42,215 nt of DNA, taken from positions 1 through 42,215 of the forward strand of contig CAJOKE010000017.1 of assembly GCA_905235225.1 (NCBI GenBank), given 5' to 3'. The position numbers and the translations under genes are program-made. Below are positions 39,893-42,215 of this stretch, in pieces (the stretch's first letter is position 1; every line of letters begins with the position of its first letter). Below the pieces are notes generated by a model. It searched no databases. It worked only from the letters and a program-made list of their open reading frames with translations, and had not been told where the DNA came from. Source of the DNA: Paludibacteraceae bacterium. GTDB taxonomy: Bacteria > Bacteroidota > Bacteroidia > Bacteroidales > Paludibacteraceae.

Positions 39893-41149
39893 TTATTCAT
39901 TCTCGAATTCAGCGTTGAGGACTTTGAGAACCTCATCAACTGTTTCCTCTTCGAGGTCTGTTCCTTTGAGCAGTTCGTCTTTAGGAGTATTAAGTACGGC
40001 TTTGGCAGTATCGAGACCCATGTTTTTGAAGGCATCGAGAACCCATTGGTCTATTTCGTCATTGAATTCGTCGAGATAGATATCCTCGGCATCGGCTTCA
40101 TCCATTTCGCGATAGACATCAATTTGGTAGCCGGTGAGCATGCTGGCAAGTTTGATATTGAATCCGCCCTTACCGATAGCAAGACTGACCTCGTCGGGCT
40201 TGAGGTAAACCTCAGCCTTTTTCTCCTCGTCATGTAGAACCATGGAAGAGATTTTAGCGGGAGCCAAAGCGCGCTGGATATACAGATTCATGTTGGATGT
40301 ATAATTGATGACATCAATATTCTCGTTACGGAGTTCGCGCACGATACCGTGGATACGTGCGCCTTTGATACCGACGCATGCACCAACGGGGTCAATACGG
40401 TCATCGAAACTCTCGACAGACACTTTGGCGCGTTCGCCCGGGATGCGGGCGATATTTTTGATTGCAATCAATCCGTCATGTACCTCAGGTACTTCCTGTT
40501 CAAAGAGGCGTTGAAGGAAAAGGGGGCTTGTGCGGCTGAGGATGATTTTGGGGTTTTGGTTTTTATTGTCCACCTGCACGACCACCGCGCGCACGGTATC
40601 CCCTTTGCGGTAGAAGTCCGTGGGGATTTGGTTCTGTTTGGGCAGATAGAGTTCGTTCCCGTCCTCGTCGAGGAGCAGCATTTCCTTTTTCCAGACCTGA
40701 TAGAGTTCGCCGCTCACAACCTGTCCGAGTTTGTCGGTGTATTGCAGATAAAGGTTTTCCTTTTGCAGTTCAAGGATTTTACTTGCGAGGGTCTGTCGCA
40801 GATTGAGAATCATCCGTCGTCCGAAACTTTCGAACTCCACTTTGTCGGTAATTTCGTCCCCTATTTCCGCCTCATCATCGATGAGCCGTGCTTCGGACAG
40901 TTCGATTTGTGTTTCGGGGTTAGCGACATCGCCGTCTTCCATAACGAGACGATTGCGATAGATCTCGAGGTCGCCTTTGTCGGGGTTGATGATGACGTCG
41001 TAGTTAGCGTCTGAGCCGTACATCTTGGCAATGACGTTCCGGAAGGAATCTTCGAGGACATTGATGAATGTCTGCCTGTCAATGTTTTTGAAGTCTTTGA
41101 ACTCCTTAAAAATGTCAATTAGGTTAATTGACTCTTGTGATTTAGCCAT
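39893..41149 (-). CDS. nusA: Transcription factor NusA
   Basis: 418 aa. N-terminal domain, S1 domain (~130-195), KH domains with DPVGACVGIKGARIHGIVREL and VSLAIGKGGFNIKLASMLTGY. A short acidic C-terminal tail (EDIYLDEFNDEIDQWVLDAF onward) with one helix-hairpin-helix-like segment. RNA-polymerase pausing/antitermination factor. Confidence 0.97.
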   Translation of the reverse strand: MAKSQESINLIDIFKEFKDFKNIDRQTFINVLEDSFRNVIAKMYGSDANYDVIINPDKGDLEIYRNRLVMEDGDVANPETQIELSEARLIDDEAEIGDEITDKVEFESFGRRMILNLRQTLASKILELQKENLYLQYTDKLGQVVSGELYQVWKKEMLLLDEDGNELYLPKQNQIPTDFYRKGDTVRAVVVQVDNKNQNPKIILSRTSPLFLQRLFEQEVPEVHDGLIAIKNIARIPGERAKVSVESFDDRIDPVGACVGIKGARIHGIVRELRNENIDVINYTSNMNLYIQRALAPAKISSMVLHDEEKKAEVYLKPDEVSLAIGKGGFNIKLASMLTGYQIDVYREMDEADAEDIYLDEFNDEIDQWVLDAFKNMGLDTAKAVLNTPKDELLKGTDLEEETVDEVLKVLNAEFENE

Positions 41150-41178
41150 TTTTATATATTGTTATAGATTTATTCGGA

Positions 41179-41634
41179 TTATATTTTGAGGTCATACCGA
41201 GTGTAAGTGACCTCGTCATATCGGAACGTGAGCGTTCGGGTTTGTTTGGTTTTGCGTTTTTTGCCTTCGACTTGTACCATGACCGTAGTGTCGATGGCGA
41301 AGGTGTCGTCATCGACGCTGACGAGTTGTCCGCGCCATTTCTTGCCGTCGGCAAGGACTTCGACCTCATGTCCGAGGTGTTTTTGGTATTGTATTTTGGA
41401 GACAAAGGGGTCAGTGAGGCTGACGCTTCCGACCTCGAGCGCGTAGTCGTCATCGGGGAGATGGTCAACGAGGAATCTGTTGAGGCCGGCACAGAAATCA
41501 ACATCAACGGTTCCGAGCCTGTCTATTTCGACAAGGATATTGCAGTCGCTGTCTATTTCGACCCGCTGCAGGGCATAATCACTATCCCTTAGGTAACTAT
41601 TCACCAAGTCGGTTATTTGCTGTGTTGTAATCAT
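41179..41634 (-). CDS. rimP: Ribosome maturation factor RimP
   Basis: 151 aa from Met at 41634 (MITTQQITDLVNSYLRDSDY); the longer frame starts in the leader. LQRVEIDSDCNILVEIDRLG, VDFCAGLNRFLVDHL, LEVGSVSLTDPF (family 'lEVSSPGl') match RimP. The usual Ser-Pro-Gly is changed here. Needed for 30S maturation; first gene of the nusA operon. Confidence 0.92.
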   Translation of the reverse strand: MITTQQITDLVNSYLRDSDYALQRVEIDSDCNILVEIDRLGTVDVDFCAGLNRFLVDHLPDDDYALEVGSVSLTDPFVSKIQYQKHLGHEVEVLADGKKWRGQLVSVDDDTFAIDTTVMVQVEGKKRKTKQTRTLTFRYDEVTYTRYDLKI

Positions 41635-41648
41635 AATTCTAAAGTTTG

Positions 41649-41693
41649 AGGGAACCGTTCGGGTCCCCTCATTCAAAATCGGTCGCAAAGGTA
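41649..41693 (-). promoter_or_regulatory. Promoter and leader hairpin of rimP-nusA-infB
   Basis: TACCTTTG on the minus strand (41686-41693). In the leader GAGGGgACC pairs with GGTtCCCTC (41649-41671), 15 bases before the rimP start. It may regulate translation or attenuate the operon. Confidence 0.65.
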
Positions 41694-41804
41694 GTATATT
41701 TTTGTGATATACACAAATTTTTTGATGATTTTTTCAAAAAAAAAGATTATTGTTATCGAATTTATCTAATTTGCATCAATTTGGTTTTTGATTTTTGTGG
41801 ATAA

Positions 41805-42146
41805 TTTGGAAACAGTTTCTTTATACGCCGCACGTGCTACAACCACAAGCGCATCAACGGACTGAACTTCACCTCTGTACACGGCAAACGCACTACGGCG
41901 GTGAGTGCAGAGGAGATGAAACGGCGTGAGCGGTTCAAGGTGGTGCGTCTGGCGGCACGGAGCCGTGCGATGGACCTGAGCAAGCTGATCTACGACCAGA
42001 TAGATTTCGCGGAGGAGCGCAAGGCGAAAGGTGCGGCGTTCAAGTACACGACCTACAAGGGTTGGTTGTTCGGCAAGGGCTGGAAATGCTTTGACGAGAG
42101 TACCAACACGGTAGTTTGGCCGGAGCGGTTGAATACCGTGGGGTAA
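41805..42146 (+). pseudogene. 5'-truncated remnant of a small Bacteroidales protein
   Basis: The frame is open from a stop at 41802 without an ATG until well inside: CYNHKRINGLNFTSVHGKRT, SAEEMKRRERFKVV, YTTYKGWLFGKGWKCFDEST, ending at TAA 42144. The only early start is GTG at 41901. The body looks like a small conserved Bacteroidales protein that normally has a longer N-terminus. The sequence is far richer in G+C than the A/T-rich 41694-41800 stretch before it, suggesting a joined fragment from elsewhere. A functional 81-aa GTG-start protein is less likely. Confidence 0.45.
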
Positions 42147-42148
42147 AA

Positions 42149-42215
42149 AAGACCGTCTAACGACTGACAGACCGCTTTGCTGACAGATCGTTTGCACTGT
42201 TAGACCGGCCTGCGG
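42149..42215 (+). repeat. Imperfect ~17-bp tandem repeats at the window edge
   Basis: CTGACAGACCGCTTTG, CTGACAGATCGTTTGCA and CTGTTAGACCGGCCTGC follow each other; an earlier AGACCGTCTAACGA is related. The array may continue beyond the window. Confidence 0.5.

Overview
The window comes from a Bacteroidales (Bacteroidota) chromosome. The promoters follow the Bacteroidota form (TTTG, about 20 bases, TAnnTTTG). The chromosomal genes are typical of the order: groES-groEL, lysS-gpsA-pgi, and rimP-nusA-infB. A large secreted protein with InlB-type and BspA-type repeats lies at the left edge.

A 27.3-kb integrated element (3117-30483) interrupts this chromosome. It sits at the 3' end of a tRNA-Pro(UGG) gene and is bounded by an 18-bp direct repeat, GAATCCTGTCTTCCCGAC. 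A tyrosine recombinase gene lies just inside the left end. A short repressor operon reads rightward at the right end. Almost everything between them is on the minus strand. No large terminase, portal, tail tube or tape-measure gene is visible. Instead there is an FtsK/HerA (A32-like) packaging ATPase, a 229-aa beta-rich candidate capsid protein, about a dozen small single-membrane-segment proteins, a peptidoglycan-binding-like protein, a membrane-anchored zincin, a spike-like protein with a Hint domain, and a lysis pair (unimolecular spanin plus muralytic enzyme). I read this as a provirus of a tailless, membrane-containing phage. The capsid assignment is inference.

Layout inside the element, right to left in the direction of most transcription: (i) a divergent cro-like/cI-like switch (29.3-30.4 kb); (ii) a tightly overlapping early operon (29.5-23.0 kb) with small Cys-rich and membrane proteins, a DUF3850 protein, an adenine-type DNA methyltransferase, a 60-aa collapsed C5-methyltransferase remnant and a 935-aa TOPRIM/SF3 primase-helicase; (iii) a cargo block (22.9-20.3 kb) of three independently promoted units: antitoxin/PIN toxin, an Abi_2 HEPN protein preceded by a promoter-ncRNA-terminator unit, and a DUF4160/DUF2442 pair; (iv) a three-gene unknown operon behind a highly structured leader RNA (20.2-19.1 kb); (v) a 13 x 21-bp tandem repeat array in front of a ribbon-helix-helix/coiled-coil protein and the packaging genes (18.8-16.0 kb); (vi) the virion and lysis operon (15.9-4.7 kb).

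The most striking unexplained structure is a set of small structured RNAs encoded on the plus strand, against the late operon, in the gaps between late genes. Four near-identical promoters (TACCTTTG at 4997, 5631, 7646 and 7869) each lead within a few tens of bases into a sequence closed by a long stem and ended by a T-run. Two of them converge on paralogous 129-aa genes whose stop codons lie inside the RNA's terminator, so RNA plus gene look like a tandemly duplicated unit. Other leads are the repeat array with its likely binding protein, the Abi_2-associated RNA and the alternative-pairing leader at 20 kb.

All functional names rest on reading motifs by eye. No database search or folding program was run.
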